From positions 1-64,000 of the forward strand of contig JALNZD010000021.1 of assembly GCA_023229505.1 (NCBI GenBank): DNA of 64,000 bases, read 5' to 3'. This document shows positions 26,768 to 35,495 of this stretch, piece after piece; the stretch's first letter is position 1, and each line of letters starts with the position of its first letter. This DNA comes from Bacteroidales bacterium (GTDB lineage Bacteria; Bacteroidota; Bacteroidia; Bacteroidales; JAGOPY01). Under the pieces are notes generated by a model, which saw only the letters and a list, made by a program, of their open reading frames with translations, was not told the DNA's origin and did no database searches. The position numbers were made by a program, and so were the translations under genes.

Positions 26768-27217
26768 CTAAATGATCTCAATAACTTCATCTTTTGAAAT
26801 TGTAGATGTCACCTGGCCGCCTTTCGTGTTATCAGGTTTATATACAATTGTTGTCACACTGAATTCATTATTAGTCTTCACTCTTGCATCAATTTGAGCT
26901 TTTAAGTCCGTGATAATTTTAGCATTATTATCTGTAAGAACTCCTTGGTAAATAATTTTTTGTTCAATAATAATCGGGACCTCCACTAAAAAAGTATAAG
27001 TCCCTTCTGCTGTTTGATTTTTTACAACAACGAATTCCATTACCGTACTGAATGCACCTGCCGGAATTGAAGGTGGCGGCGGCTGCCGTAAAACAATGAT
27101 TTCTCCATATGTCAATTCTACCTTAATGGAAGCAACAATGACTAAAAAATTATCTGCTTTTTTGTATCTGTAAGTGTACAGGTACTGTAACGGCTTGTAC
27201 AATAATGATGATCCCAT
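26768..27217 (-). CDS. Beta-rich protein of unknown function
   Basis: A 149-residue protein without a signal peptide or membrane segment. Alternating hydrophobic residues (FLVIVASIKVEL, STVMEFVVVKN, YTFLVEVPIIIE) suggest a beta sandwich, with a PPPP turn near residue 66. No family recognised. It lies about 140 bases upstream of the sensor kinase on the same strand and next to another small beta-rich gene. Confidence 0.5.
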   Translation of the reverse strand: MGSSLLYKPLQYLYTYRYKKADNFLVIVASIKVELTYGEIIVLRQPPPPSIPAGAFSTVMEFVVVKNQTAEGTYTFLVEVPIIIEQKIIYQGVLTDNNAKIITDLKAQIDARVKTNNEFSVTTIVYKPDNTKGGQVTSTISKDEVIEII

Positions 27218-27337
27218 GGCTTTAAATTTTAGGTGGTTAATTAATTGGTTTTAAAATCGTGCAAAAGGTACAAAATTATTTATGTATAAACAAGTACTTT
27301 TTAGCTATTTTATCTCCCATCCCATTAATACCAAGGG

Positions 27338-27652
27338 TTACAGCAATTCTATATCTGAATTCTCCGATGCATTGATTCTGATTGCTTTTACCCAGCCCGG
27401 TAAATTCCTGATATAAATAACCACTTCCACTTCGAGATCTACATTGGTATACGCCTCATTGGTTTCATCCAATGTAAAATCCAGTTCGTAAATTCCGTCC
27501 GCCGGTTCTGATTCATAATCCCTGGGAATCAGCACCGGGTTGATCTTCATCTTTAACTCCGCGACTCCCCTGGCTTTAATTGCCAGTTTATCCTTCTCCG
27601 TACCGTCTTTTACGATCTGTATATCTTTAACAAATCTAATCTTATTTTTCAT
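27338..27652 (-). CDS. Small beta-rich protein of unknown function
   Basis: 104 residues from the ATG at 27652; a longer reading from 27679 is possible. Acidic C-terminal half, alternating pattern typical of beta strands (YELDFTLDE, VDLEVEVVIYI). No signal peptide and no recognised family. It is 120 bases upstream of the other small beta-rich gene and may form a pair with it. Confidence 0.5.
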   Translation of the reverse strand: MKNKIRFVKDIQIVKDGTEKDKLAIKARGVAELKMKINPVLIPRDYESEPADGIYELDFTLDETNEAYTNVDLEVEVVIYIRNLPGWVKAIRINASENSDIELL

Positions 27653-27691
27653 GCGCTGCAATATTATAAAGATTTCCAACTATAACAATAA

Positions 27692-27727
27692 CAGAAAACC
27701 ACTAAAAAAAAGTCTAGTGGTTTTCTG
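27692..27727. repeat. Strong 13-bp inverted repeat upstream of a small gene
   Basis: CAGAAAACCACTA and TAGTGGTTTTCTG form a perfect 13-bp stem with a 10-base A-rich loop. It lies 40 bases upstream of the minus-strand gene starting at 27652. It has no T-run in that direction, so an operator or mRNA leader structure is as likely as a terminator. Confidence 0.6.
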
Positions 27728-27991
27728 CTATGGATTCGCCTAAAACTCATCTTATTTTTGTGCCAAGGTCCTTGTCTGGTTTCAGCTATGCATCAACTAC
27801 CCGATGATGGGTCCCTTAATAATCGCCGGAACTATTGGGTTGTTACGGTAATTTCCAAGGTAACCTCATCAGGAGTAAGGTTTCTCTAAAGTAGTAGGTG
27901 CTATTTTTAAAATTGAACGTGGAAATAATCCTTCCGATAAGTATCAAATCGATACAAGCGTCAATTAATCCGAATCAGCCAAACCAGCAGG

Positions 27992-28019
27992 AAGCCCGCC
28001 AAATCTGGCGGGCTTTTTA
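27992..28019 (+). terminator. Intrinsic terminator
   Basis: Stem AAGCCCGCCA / TGGCGGGCTT with the loop AATC and a following T-run on the plus strand. It may also end the minus-strand lipoprotein gene finishing at 28062 only if read in reverse, where it is preceded rather than followed by it; its plus-strand client is not clear. Confidence 0.75.
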
Positions 28020-28061
28020 ATTTTGAGTTTTAAATGTTTAATTTTAAGTTGCGGACTCATT

Positions 28062-28556
28062 TTATATTTCCTGCATTGGCAGGCTGAGTGCCAGTGTAAA
28101 GCTGATTTTCCTGGAAGTGTTGCTGACATCCATGAACTGGCCTGTCAAAGAACCTTCAAAATGTATATCGTCAATTTGTGTAATAGTCAAAACAGCATTG
28201 TCCTCCTGGAAGTTATAAATCTTGCCGTTAAAGTTTATTCCAAATCTGATCCATTGGCCTTCCGGGCTTGGAAACATGACCTGGGAGTATCCTGTATAAT
28301 AAAAAAGAATGCTCATAACATTTTCACCCCCATTGGTCAGGTTATTGTCATCTCCAAGGACAAGATGGATATACCTTGTTGTTTCATCAACAGGTGACCA
28401 AAACCCCAGGTTCGGGGTGAAAGTATGACTATAGCCACTAAATTCACTTTCTGTAATTTGAAGGGTGTTTAATTCTTTGCCATTGCCGTCCTTCTTGCAT
28501 GACCCAAGTATGGAAACGAAAATGAATAAGATGATGAACAGGAAAATCTTTTTCAT
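28062..28556 (-). CDS. Lipoprotein of unknown function
   Basis: 164 residues with a lipoprotein signal: hydrophobic residues 4-16, then the lipobox ILGSC and the KKDGNGK tail common in Bacteroidota surface lipoproteins. The mature part is beta-rich (IHLVLGDD, ISFTLALSL). No family recognised. It stands alone on the minus strand with its own upstream region of about 230 bases before the divergent metallopeptidase gene. Confidence 0.65.
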   Translation of the reverse strand: MKKIFLFIILFIFVSILGSCKKDGNGKELNTLQITESEFSGYSHTFTPNLGFWSPVDETTRYIHLVLGDDNNLTNGGENVMSILFYYTGYSQVMFPSPEGQWIRFGINFNGKIYNFQEDNAVLTITQIDDIHFEGSLTGQFMDVSNTSRKISFTLALSLPMQEI

Positions 28557-28786
28557 ACTATGATTATCTTAAAAATTCAAAATCACCGCTTTATGTAACA
28601 AAAATAATAAAAATACTATAGCCTTTTTGGGTTATCGCAAGGAGGATTCTGAGCAGTCTTTGCGATCTTATCAATATCTTTCCGACCTTTGCACAAAATT
28701 TGCTGACAAAGTGTCTGATAAACATTAATAAGAACCTTGGCAACAAAATTGCTCGTTCAATGTTCTAATTTTTAATAAATCAACTT

Positions 28787-29470
28787 ATGATAGCACCAAT
28801 CTGGATAATATTCGGCGTTTTTATGCTGTTGAGCTGGCTGATCTCCATGCAGCTCCGCTCTAAATTCAAAAAATATTCAAAAGTCCCCATTAATTACAAT
28901 CTTACCGGAAAAGAGGTGGCTGAAAAGATGCTGAAGGAGAACGGCATCTTGGATGTCAAAGTGGTTTCCACGCCCGGTCAGTTGAGTGACCATTACAACC
29001 CGGTGAATAAGACGGTCAACCTAAGCCCTGACGTTTATAACCTGAGCAGTGTCGCTTCTGCTGCCATCGCCGCCCATGAATGCGGACATGCCGTTCAGCA
29101 TGCCGCCGCTTACAGTTTCCTGCAAATGCGTTCAAAACTGGTTCCGGTGGTTAGCTTTACCTCAAGATGGATTCAGTGGGTATTGCTCGCCGGTATCCTC
29201 CTCGTTCAAACTATGCCTTCCATTTTATTAATTGGTATTATTCTTTTTGGCCTGACCACCCTGTTCAGTTTCATCACACTTCCGGTCGAGATCAATGCTT
29301 CAAAAAAGGCACTGGTATGGTTGAACACCAGCGGGATCACCAATGTTCAGAACCATGACAAGGCGGAAGATGCTTTACGCTGGGCCGCTTACACTTATGT
29401 TGTTGCGGCATTGGGGTCATTGGCCACTCTTCTTTATTATATCATGATTTTCACTGGAAGAAGGAACTAA
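28787..29470 (+). CDS. Neutral zinc metallopeptidase (YugP/Zn_peptidase_2 type)
   Basis: A 227-residue membrane peptidase. A transmembrane helix at the N terminus is followed by a soluble part with the zinc-binding HECGHAVQH at about residues 98-106, then two hydrophobic helices (about 125-170) and a C-terminal transmembrane segment. This matches the PF04298 family. Its substrates are not known. It precedes the pigment cluster but is separated from it by a repeat-filled gap, so membership in the cluster is doubtful. Confidence 0.85.
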   Translation: MIAPIWIIFGVFMLLSWLISMQLRSKFKKYSKVPINYNLTGKEVAEKMLKENGILDVKVVSTPGQLSDHYNPVNKTVNLSPDVYNLSSVASAAIAAHECGHAVQHAAAYSFLQMRSKLVPVVSFTSRWIQWVLLAGILLVQTMPSILLIGIILFGLTTLFSFITLPVEINASKKALVWLNTSGITNVQNHDKAEDALRWAAYTYVVAALGSLATLLYYIMIFTGRRN

Positions 29471-29471
29471 A

Positions 29472-29556
29472 GCATTTTGCATTTAACATTGCGCATTTCG
29501 CATTTCTCATTTACAGTCTCTGACGACTAACGACTAACGACTGACGATTGACAACT
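29472..29556. repeat. Degenerate short tandem repeats before the pigment cluster
   Basis: Two adjacent low-complexity runs: GCATTT-type units at 29472-29512 and CGACTAA/CGACTGA units at 29522-29556. No coding potential is seen. Similar but unrelated-sequence runs recur in other gaps of the cluster. Confidence 0.7.
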
Positions 29557-29606
29557 ATCGTCCAACGGGTTATTTTTTTTATTTACTTTGCTCAAAATTT
29601 TAGAAA

Positions 29607-31142
29607 ATGATAGTAATCGGTGGGCGGGATATCTGCCTGGAAGATTTTCGGCAGATCATTTTTCATCAAGTGCCTGTTTTGCTTGATAGTGCTGCGCTTA
29701 CTGCAGTCAGTGACTGTTTTCATTTTCTAAAGGAATTTTCTCATGACAAGATTATCTACGGCATCAATACCGGCCTGGGGCCGATGTCGCAATACAAAGT
29801 CAAGGAACAGGACCGGCTTGCTTTGCAGTACAACCTGATCCGGAGCCATGCTGCCGGCGCAGGCAGGCCTATTGAGGAGATCCACGTGAAAGCCCTGATG
29901 GTCGCCCGGCTCAACACCCTGATGAAAGGCTATTCCGGCATTCATCCTTCAGTAGTCGAATTACTCAGAGATTTTATCAACCACGATATCACGCCGGTTA
30001 TACCGCGACATGGCGGCGTCGGTGCCAGCGGCGACCTGGTCCAGATTGCCCACCTGGCTTTAGCTCTGATCGGTGAAGGTGAAGTTACTGTTCACGGAAA
30101 GCTTTTGAATACATCCGAAGCATTGAAACAGGCCGGCCTGGAACCAATCAGCATGCATATCCGGGAAGCTTTGTCGCTGATCAACGGTACTTCCGCCATG
30201 TCAGGTATTGGCATTGTCAACGTGATCTATGCACGGCAACTGCTCGACTGGGCAGTAGGTGCCTCGGCACTGATCAACGAAGTCGTGGAGAGCTATGATG
30301 ATCATTTCTCACTTGAGCTGAACCGTGTCAAATTGCATCCGGGCCAGATGGAAATCACCGGAAAGCTGCATAAGATACTTAACGATAGCCGCCTTACCAG
30401 GAAAAGAGCTGACGATTTGTTCAACGGCACTAACGGTGAGATCGTTTTCACCAAAAAAATACAGGAATATTACTCTTTGCGTTGTATTACCCAGATCCTT
30501 GGACCTGTCACCGATACCATTCATGGCGCTGAAACAGTCGTAATGAATGAGATCAACTCCGTTAATGACAATCCGGTGATCGACTTCCGTAACCGGAATG
30601 TATTCCATGGCGGGAATTTCCACGGAGATTACGTTTCTTTGGAAATGGACAAGCTGAAACTTTCCGTGACTAAACTTTCCATGTTAGCCGAACGGCAGTT
30701 AAATTTTTTAATGAACGATAAACTGAACGGCAAGCTTCCACCTTTCGTGAACCTGGGCGTCCTCGGGCTGAACCTTGGTATGCAGGGGGTCCAATTTACC
30801 GCTACTTCTACCGTTGCTGAAAACCAGGTCCTTTCCAACCCGGTTTATGTGCACAGCATCCCGACCAATAATGACAACCAGGACCTTGTCAGCATGGGGA
30901 CAAACGCGGCGCTGATGACCTGCCAGGTTATAGAGAATAGCTACGAAGTGATGTCAATTCACCTGCTGACGCTGATTCAGGCCGTGGATTTCCTGAAGAT
31001 GGAAGATAGAATGTCTACCTTCACCAAGGATCTTTATCACAAGCTGAGAGCAGAAGTCCCTGTGTTTAGTGAAGATCATGTGATGGCGCCGGATATCCGG
31101 AAGATGAAGGATTACATCAGCCATAACAGTTTGAATATCTGA
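29607..31142 (+). CDS. tal: Tyrosine ammonia-lyase (aromatic amino acid lyase)
   Basis: A 511-residue MIO enzyme that removes ammonia from an aromatic amino acid. The self-cyclising Ala140-Ser141-Gly142 triad lies in GGVGASGDLVQ. The sequence closely follows the Flavobacterium tyrosine ammonia-lyase type as I remember it (IYGINTGLGPMSQY, LQYNLIRSHAAG, QEYYSLRCITQILGP, VHSIPTNNDNQD). The product, 4-coumarate, is the expected starter of flexirubin-type aryl polyenes. It leads the biosynthetic cluster, with fabG starting 4 bases after its stop. TACTTTG 16 bases before the start is one base short of a -7 box. Confidence 0.88.
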   Translation: MIVIGGRDICLEDFRQIIFHQVPVLLDSAALTAVSDCFHFLKEFSHDKIIYGINTGLGPMSQYKVKEQDRLALQYNLIRSHAAGAGRPIEEIHVKALMVARLNTLMKGYSGIHPSVVELLRDFINHDITPVIPRHGGVGASGDLVQIAHLALALIGEGEVTVHGKLLNTSEALKQAGLEPISMHIREALSLINGTSAMSGIGIVNVIYARQLLDWAVGASALINEVVESYDDHFSLELNRVKLHPGQMEITGKLHKILNDSRLTRKRADDLFNGTNGEIVFTKKIQEYYSLRCITQILGPVTDTIHGAETVVMNEINSVNDNPVIDFRNRNVFHGGNFHGDYVSLEMDKLKLSVTKLSMLAERQLNFLMNDKLNGKLPPFVNLGVLGLNLGMQGVQFTATSTVAENQVLSNPVYVHSIPTNNDNQDLVSMGTNAALMTCQVIENSYEVMSIHLLTLIQAVDFLKMEDRMSTFTKDLYHKLRAEVPVFSEDHVMAPDIRKMKDYISHNSLNI

Positions 31143-31146
31143 TGGA

Positions 31147-31878
31147 ATGAAAAAATACGCACTGGTCACCGGAGGTTCAAGGGGAATTGGAAGGGCCATT
31201 TGCCTGAAATTGGCAGAGGCAGGTTACCCTGTGATCATCAATTATAAATCTAATGAAGCTGAAGCCAGGCATACGCTGGAGCTGATCATCAGCAAAGGCG
31301 GGGAAGCGGAACTTCTTCCTTTCGATGTTAGTGTAAAGGAAGAAACAGAAAAAGCACTGGAAAGTTGGGCAAATGCCCACCAGGAGGCTTACATTGCCTG
31401 CCTGGTCAATAATGCCGGAATCCGCCGCGATAATCTGCTTGTTTTTATGAGCGATTCCGAGTGGAAAGATGTACTGGAAACCAATCTGGGCAGTTTTTTT
31501 TACGTTACACGGAAGTTGGTAAAAGATATGATGGTCAACAAATACGGCCGGATTGTGAATGTTGTTTCCCTGTCGGGGATAAAAGGGTTGCCCGGCCAGA
31601 CGAACTATTCAGCCGCCAAAGCAGGTGTAATTGGGGCTACAAAGGCCCTGGCGCAGGAGGTGGGGCGGAAAAACGTGACGGTTAATGCCGTCGCACCTGG
31701 CTTTATCAGAACTGAAATGACGAAAGATTTGGATGAAAAGGAGTATAAAGCCCTGATCCCACTGAACCGTTTCGGCGAAACGGAAGAAGTGGCCGAAGTA
31801 GTGGCGTTCCTGGCAAGTGATAAGGCATCATATATTACTGGGGAAGTGGTTTCGGTGAACGGAGGGCTATATACGTAA
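31147..31878 (+). CDS. fabG: 3-oxoacyl-ACP reductase (FabG-type)
   Basis: A 243-residue short-chain dehydrogenase that reduces beta-ketoacyl-ACP with NADPH. Cofactor motif TGGSRGIGRA at residues 8-17, NNAGIRRDN near 88, catalytic Ser in VVSLSG and the YSAAK Tyr/Lys pair near 156. Length and order match FabG. Set 4 bases after the ammonia-lyase and just before a ketosynthase, it would supply the ketoreduction step of polyene chain elongation. Confidence 0.9.
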   Translation: MKKYALVTGGSRGIGRAICLKLAEAGYPVIINYKSNEAEARHTLELIISKGGEAELLPFDVSVKEETEKALESWANAHQEAYIACLVNNAGIRRDNLLVFMSDSEWKDVLETNLGSFFYVTRKLVKDMMVNKYGRIVNVVSLSGIKGLPGQTNYSAAKAGVIGATKALAQEVGRKNVTVNAVAPGFIRTEMTKDLDEKEYKALIPLNRFGETEEVAEVVAFLASDKASYITGEVVSVNGGLYT

Positions 31879-31882
31879 ATTG

Positions 31883-31931
31883 AAAGTTGAAACTCAGAAC
31901 TCAAAACTCAAAACTCAGAACTCAAAACTAA
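31883..31931. repeat. AACTCA-type tandem repeat before a ketosynthase start
   Basis: Units of AACTCAAA/AACTCAGA repeat across about 49 bases and end 2-3 bases before the ATG at 31934. Reading through from an ATG at 31880 would add 18 low-complexity residues to the ketosynthase, which argues for the later start. Confidence 0.75.
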
Positions 31932-31933
31932 AC

Positions 31934-33157
31934 ATGCGTCGTGTCGTAATAACCGGAATGGGGATTTATTCGACGATCGGGATAAATCTCGATGAAGTCA
32001 GGGAATCCCTTTACCTGGGCAAATCCGGTATTGGTTTTGACCCATTGCGTAAGGAAATGGGGTTCCGGTCGGGCCTGACCGGGATCATTGAACGGCCGCA
32101 GCTCAAAGGTTTGCTCGACAGGCGGCAGCGGATAGGTATGGCGGAACAGGCCGAATATGCTTACATATCGACAGTTGAGGCACTAAAACAGGCAAATATC
32201 GATCAGGATTACCTGGAGAAAATTGAAGCCGGTATTTTGTTTGGCAACGACAGCTCTGCAGTCCCCGTTATAGAGACTATCGATATCATGCGGGAAAAGA
32301 AAGACACCGCGTTGGTCGGATCGGGATTGATCTTCCAGACGATGAATTCCACCATCTCGATGAATCTTTCGGTTATTTTCAAGCTTAAAGGGATAAATCT
32401 CACCGTCAGTGCTGCCTGTGCCAGCGGTTCTCACGCCATAGGCATTGCTTACTACTTGATCCGCAGCGGTTTGCAGGAATGCATCATCACCGGCGGCGGG
32501 CAGGAGGTCAACATGGAGTCGACGGGGAATTTCGATGCCCTGAATGCATTCTCTGTCAGGGAAAATGATCCTACATTGGCTTCCCGGCCATTTGACCGCG
32601 ACCGCGACGGGCTGGTGCCAAGCGGCGGAGCAGCTACCCTGGTCCTCGAAAGTTTTGAATCCGCTAAAAAAAGGGGTGCTAAAATCCTGGCAGAAGTCAT
32701 CGGTTACGGGTTTTCTTCCAACGGTGAACATATTTCCGTACCCAATCTCGATGGACCGGTAAAAGCTATACGGATGGCCCTGAAAGATGCGAACCTGATG
32801 GCAAAAGACATCGAATACATCAATGCCCACGCCACTTCCACCCCGGTAGGCGACGCCAAAGAAGCCGAGGCCTTGCACCTCGTATTCGGCGATTCAAAAC
32901 CCCGGGTCAGCTCCACCAAATCGATGACCGGCCACGAGATGTGGATGGGAGGCGCCAGCGAGGTTGTCTATTCCATCCTGATGTTGCAGAATGGCTTCAT
33001 CGCTCCCAATATCAATTTCGAAAACCCGGATGAATGCTCCGCAAAGCTGAATATCGCGGCAAAAACCATCCATCAAAACTTCAATATCTTCCTTTCCAAC
33101 GCCTTTGGGTTCGGTGGTACGAATTCTACCTTAATCGTAAAGGGAATCGGTCATTAG
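31934..33157 (+). CDS. Beta-ketoacyl-ACP synthase (FabF/FabB-type)
   Basis: 407 residues from the ATG at 31934, where MRRVVITGMG opens the thiolase fold. Active-site Cys162 in AACASGSHAIG, His299 in YINAHATSTP and His334 in the TGHEMWMGGASE segment complete the Cys-His-His triad. The region after the second His differs from the usual GHTLGAAG. It performs decarboxylative condensation in the pigment pathway. The longer reading from 31880 runs through simple repeats and is rejected. Confidence 0.9.
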   Translation: MRRVVITGMGIYSTIGINLDEVRESLYLGKSGIGFDPLRKEMGFRSGLTGIIERPQLKGLLDRRQRIGMAEQAEYAYISTVEALKQANIDQDYLEKIEAGILFGNDSSAVPVIETIDIMREKKDTALVGSGLIFQTMNSTISMNLSVIFKLKGINLTVSAACASGSHAIGIAYYLIRSGLQECIITGGGQEVNMESTGNFDALNAFSVRENDPTLASRPFDRDRDGLVPSGGAATLVLESFESAKKRGAKILAEVIGYGFSSNGEHISVPNLDGPVKAIRMALKDANLMAKDIEYINAHATSTPVGDAKEAEALHLVFGDSKPRVSSTKSMTGHEMWMGGASEVVYSILMLQNGFIAPNINFENPDECSAKLNIAAKTIHQNFNIFLSNAFGFGGTNSTLIVKGIGH

Positions 33158-33262
33158 GTAGTCATAAAGTAGTCATAAAGTAGTCATTAAATAATTTGAC
33201 CGCCGACCACCGACTGCCAACCGCCGACTGCCTACTGCCAACTGCCAACTGTCCAACTAAAA
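33158..33262. repeat. Mixed degenerate tandem repeats
   Basis: AGTCATAA units (33160-33190) are followed by CCGACTGCCAA-type units (33200-33258). No coding potential is seen. They fill the gap between a ketosynthase and an acyl carrier protein, ending shortly before that gene's promoter. Confidence 0.7.
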
Positions 33263-33290
33263 AATTTCCTCAATTTGTTCAAATTTTCAC

Positions 33291-33298
33291 TACTTTTG
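33291..33298 (+). promoter_or_regulatory. Bacteroidota -7 box before the acyl carrier protein
   Basis: TACTTTTG fits TAnnTTTG exactly. A TTTG at 33274 is closer than the usual -33 element, so the -33 part is weak. Transcription would begin near 33305, inside or past a possible GTG start at 33303, which favours the ATG at 33330. Confidence 0.5.
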
Positions 33299-33329
33299 TA
33301 TCGTGGAAAAGCGTAAAAGTTCCCGGAAC

Positions 33330-33578
33330 ATGGAGAAGACTATTATAATCGGAGAAATTAATGGTTTTTTAATCGAAGAGTTTGAGATTGAGCAGCATAT
33401 GATCAAACCGGAAGCTTCCTGGAAAGAAATCGGCATCGACAGCCTCGATTTCGTGGATATCGTGGTGATCATCGAGAAAAGCTACGGTTTCAAACTAAAA
33501 GGCGAAGAAATGGCTACCATCAAAACACTCGGTCAGTTTTACGATCACGTTTACCAGCGCATCCAAAACCAGAATTAG
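33330..33578 (+). CDS. Acyl carrier protein 1
   Basis: An 82-residue carrier whose phosphopantetheine site is the Ser in IGIDSLDFVDI (about residue 38). Acidic helices flank it as in type II carriers. The ATG at 33330 is chosen over a GTG at 33303 because the -7 box places the transcript start near 33305 and because the extra residues are basic and unlike a carrier. It ends 2 bases before the acyltransferase gene. It probably carries the growing aryl polyene. Confidence 0.85.
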   Translation: MEKTIIIGEINGFLIEEFEIEQHMIKPEASWKEIGIDSLDFVDIVVIIEKSYGFKLKGEEMATIKTLGQFYDHVYQRIQNQN

Positions 33579-33580
33579 CC

Positions 33581-34462
33581 ATGGCCACCTGGCAAGGTAA
33601 AACGCGGGGAGGACTGCTCGGCCATCAAATCTTCGTTTTTATCCTCCGCTACCTTGGTCTGAAACCTGCATATTTTTTGCTTCGTTTTGTTTCTTCCTAT
33701 TATTTTATCTTTTCCCGTAAGTCGAACCGGCATATCTACGCCTATTACAAGGAAATTCTTCATTATTCTTCCTTTATTGCACGCAAGGCAGTTTATCGGA
33801 ATTATTACATCTTTGGCCAGATACTGATCGATAAAGTGGCGATCTATTCCGGTCTGGTGGATAAATTCACTTTCGACCTGGAAGATGAAAAGCACCTGGC
33901 AGCTATGGACAAAGGTGGATTCATGATCAGCGCCCATATCGGCAACTGGGAAATGGCCGGTAAGAAATCGGACCGGATCGATAAAACCATGAACCTGGTG
34001 ATGCTCGATGAGGAACACCGCCGGATCAGGCATTATCTTGATTCGATCATGAAAGAACGGAATATCCGCATCATACTGCTGAAAGATGATCTTTCACACC
34101 TGATCGCAATCCGGCAGGCACTGGATAAAAGTGAACTGATTGCAATCCACGGCGATCGCTTTATGGAAGGAATGAAAACCCTCACAGCGAAGTTTTTGGG
34201 AAAAGATGCCTGCTTCCCGGAAGGACCATTCTACCTGGCCCTTCGAATGAATGCCCCGGTAAGTTTTGCTTTCGCGATGAAGGAAGGCCCTTCGCATTAT
34301 CATTTTTATGCAACGCCTCCTAAAATCTACAACCTGCCGGAAGGAAAACGGATCAGCCGGGAGCACCTGATGCCAATTTTACTTGATTACATCCGGGCAG
34401 TGGAAACGATGCTGAAAAAATATCCTGAGCAGTGGTTTAATTATTATGAGTTCTGGGGATAG
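33581..34462 (+). CDS. LpxL/HtrB-like acyltransferase
   Basis: A 293-residue membrane-associated protein like lipid A late acyltransferases. The HX4-type motif is HIGNWEMAGK near residue 113 and a second motif (LIAIHGDRFMEGMK) follows near 185. An N-terminal hydrophobic stretch suggests membrane attachment. In aryl-polyene and flexirubin loci such enzymes are thought to transfer the finished chain onto an acceptor. It starts 2 bases after the carrier gene, so the two work together. Confidence 0.85.
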   Translation: MATWQGKTRGGLLGHQIFVFILRYLGLKPAYFLLRFVSSYYFIFSRKSNRHIYAYYKEILHYSSFIARKAVYRNYYIFGQILIDKVAIYSGLVDKFTFDLEDEKHLAAMDKGGFMISAHIGNWEMAGKKSDRIDKTMNLVMLDEEHRRIRHYLDSIMKERNIRIILLKDDLSHLIAIRQALDKSELIAIHGDRFMEGMKTLTAKFLGKDACFPEGPFYLALRMNAPVSFAFAMKEGPSHYHFYATPPKIYNLPEGKRISREHLMPILLDYIRAVETMLKKYPEQWFNYYEFWG

Positions 34463-34463
34463 A

Positions 34464-34492
34464 AGACAGAAGACAGAAGTCAGAAGATAGAA
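34464..34492. repeat. GACAGAA-type tandem repeat
   Basis: AAGACAGAAGACAGAAGTCAGAAG, a short degenerate tandem run directly after the acyltransferase stop. Same class of filler as in other gaps of the cluster. Confidence 0.6.
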
Positions 34493-34513
34493 TAAATTAA
34501 TTGAAAATCGACA

Positions 34514-35428
34514 ATGAAAAAGATTCTCATCGTCTATTACACGCAAACCGGTCAGCTAAGAGAAATCGTTGATGCCATCACTGGTCCTTTGAAGAATGAA
34601 TGTCATCTTTTTTTTGAAGAACTGAAACCGGTTCCCGCATATCCTTTCCCATGGAACGGCATGCCTTTCTTCCAGGTTTTCCCGGAATCGGTGAAAGAAA
34701 TTCCCTGTGAACTGGAGCCATTCCAAAATAACCCTGATGAAGATTACGATCTGATCATCCTGTCTTACCAGGTTTGGTACTTATCTCCTTCAATCCCTAT
34801 AAGTTCATTCCTCCAAAGTGAAGCAGCAGGAAAGTTATTTAAAAACAAGCCTGTTATTACGGTCCTGGGAGCCAGGAACATGTGGATCATGGCGCAGGAA
34901 CGGGTCAAATCGAGGATCAGTGAACTGGGTGGCAAACTGGTCGGCAACATCGTGCTGGCTGACCCTGCACCGAACCTGGTCAGCGTAGTGACGATCGTCC
35001 GTTGGATGATGAAGGGAGAAAAAGCCCCGTTTAAGTGGTTCGGGATGAAATTTCCACCGGCAGGTGTGCCACAAAAAGATATTGACAATGCTTCTTCTTT
35101 CGGGGCAATTATTAAAGAATCGCTGAAAGCCGGTGATCCTGGTCATTTGCAGCAGAAGCTTGTGAAGGCAGGCGCTGTGAAAGTCGATCCGGTTCTGATG
35201 AATATTGAGAAGCGCGGAAAGATGATGTTTGGCATCTGGGCTAAAATGATCCTGAAAAAAGGCGCATATAATGATCCGGCAAGGGAAGGTAGGCTGAAAG
35301 GATTTAAATATTATCTTTTTACCGTTATCTATTTAATCTCCCCGATGGTTTCATTTCTTTTTTGGTTGATATTCAAGCTGAATCCCAGGGCAGCGAAAAA
35401 AATCATTAAAAAGTATACGGGTGTTTAG
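34514..35428 (+). CDS. darA: Dialkylresorcinol condensing enzyme DarA
   Basis: 304 residues. A flavodoxin-like N terminus (MKKILIVYYTQTGQLREIVD) is followed by a long insert and a C-terminal hydrophobic hairpin (about 265-290). This is the layout of proteins annotated DarA in dialkylresorcinol and flexirubin loci, where DarA acts with ketosynthase DarB to form the 2,5-dialkylresorcinol ring (aromatisation is its proposed role). The darB gene follows after a hairpin. Confidence 0.85.
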   Translation: MKKILIVYYTQTGQLREIVDAITGPLKNECHLFFEELKPVPAYPFPWNGMPFFQVFPESVKEIPCELEPFQNNPDEDYDLIILSYQVWYLSPSIPISSFLQSEAAGKLFKNKPVITVLGARNMWIMAQERVKSRISELGGKLVGNIVLADPAPNLVSVVTIVRWMMKGEKAPFKWFGMKFPPAGVPQKDIDNASSFGAIIKESLKAGDPGHLQQKLVKAGAVKVDPVLMNIEKRGKMMFGIWAKMILKKGAYNDPAREGRLKGFKYYLFTVIYLISPMVSFLFWLIFKLNPRAAKKIIKKYTGV

Positions 35429-35430
35429 CT

Positions 35431-35455
35431 CCGGGATTCCATCCCGGAAAATTTT
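35431..35455 (+). terminator. Hairpin after darA
   Basis: CCGGGAT-TCC-ATCCCGG stem with AAAATTTTT after it, 2 bases past the darA stop. It looks like a modest terminator placed just before the darB promoter box. Confidence 0.55.
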
Positions 35456-35463
35456 TATCTTTG
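35456..35463 (+). promoter_or_regulatory. Bacteroidota -7 box before darB
   Basis: TATCTTTG fits TAnnTTTG exactly, 33 bases before the darB ATG. No good -33 TTG is seen at the expected distance, where the terminator hairpin lies. Confidence 0.5.
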
Positions 35464-35495
35464 CCCCCTCATTTACTCTTTGAAGCTGTCTGAAT

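Larger units (their letters stand above)
27680..28061. other. Gene-poor stretch with two hairpins and coding-like relics
   Basis: No complete gene is seen in about 380 bases. It starts with a strong hairpin (27692-27727) and ends with a plus-strand terminator (27992-28019). Between them, plus-strand segments at 27790-27890 (NNRRNYWVVTVISKVTSSG) and 27890-27967 (GFSKVVGAIFKIERGNN) read like protein but in different frames, which suggests the remains of a gene that the terminator once served. Confidence 0.35.

Noticed and set aside
29472..29556. The tandem runs as a CRISPR array
   Set aside because: Units are only 6-8 bases, degenerate and without spacers of constant length, and no cas genes are present.
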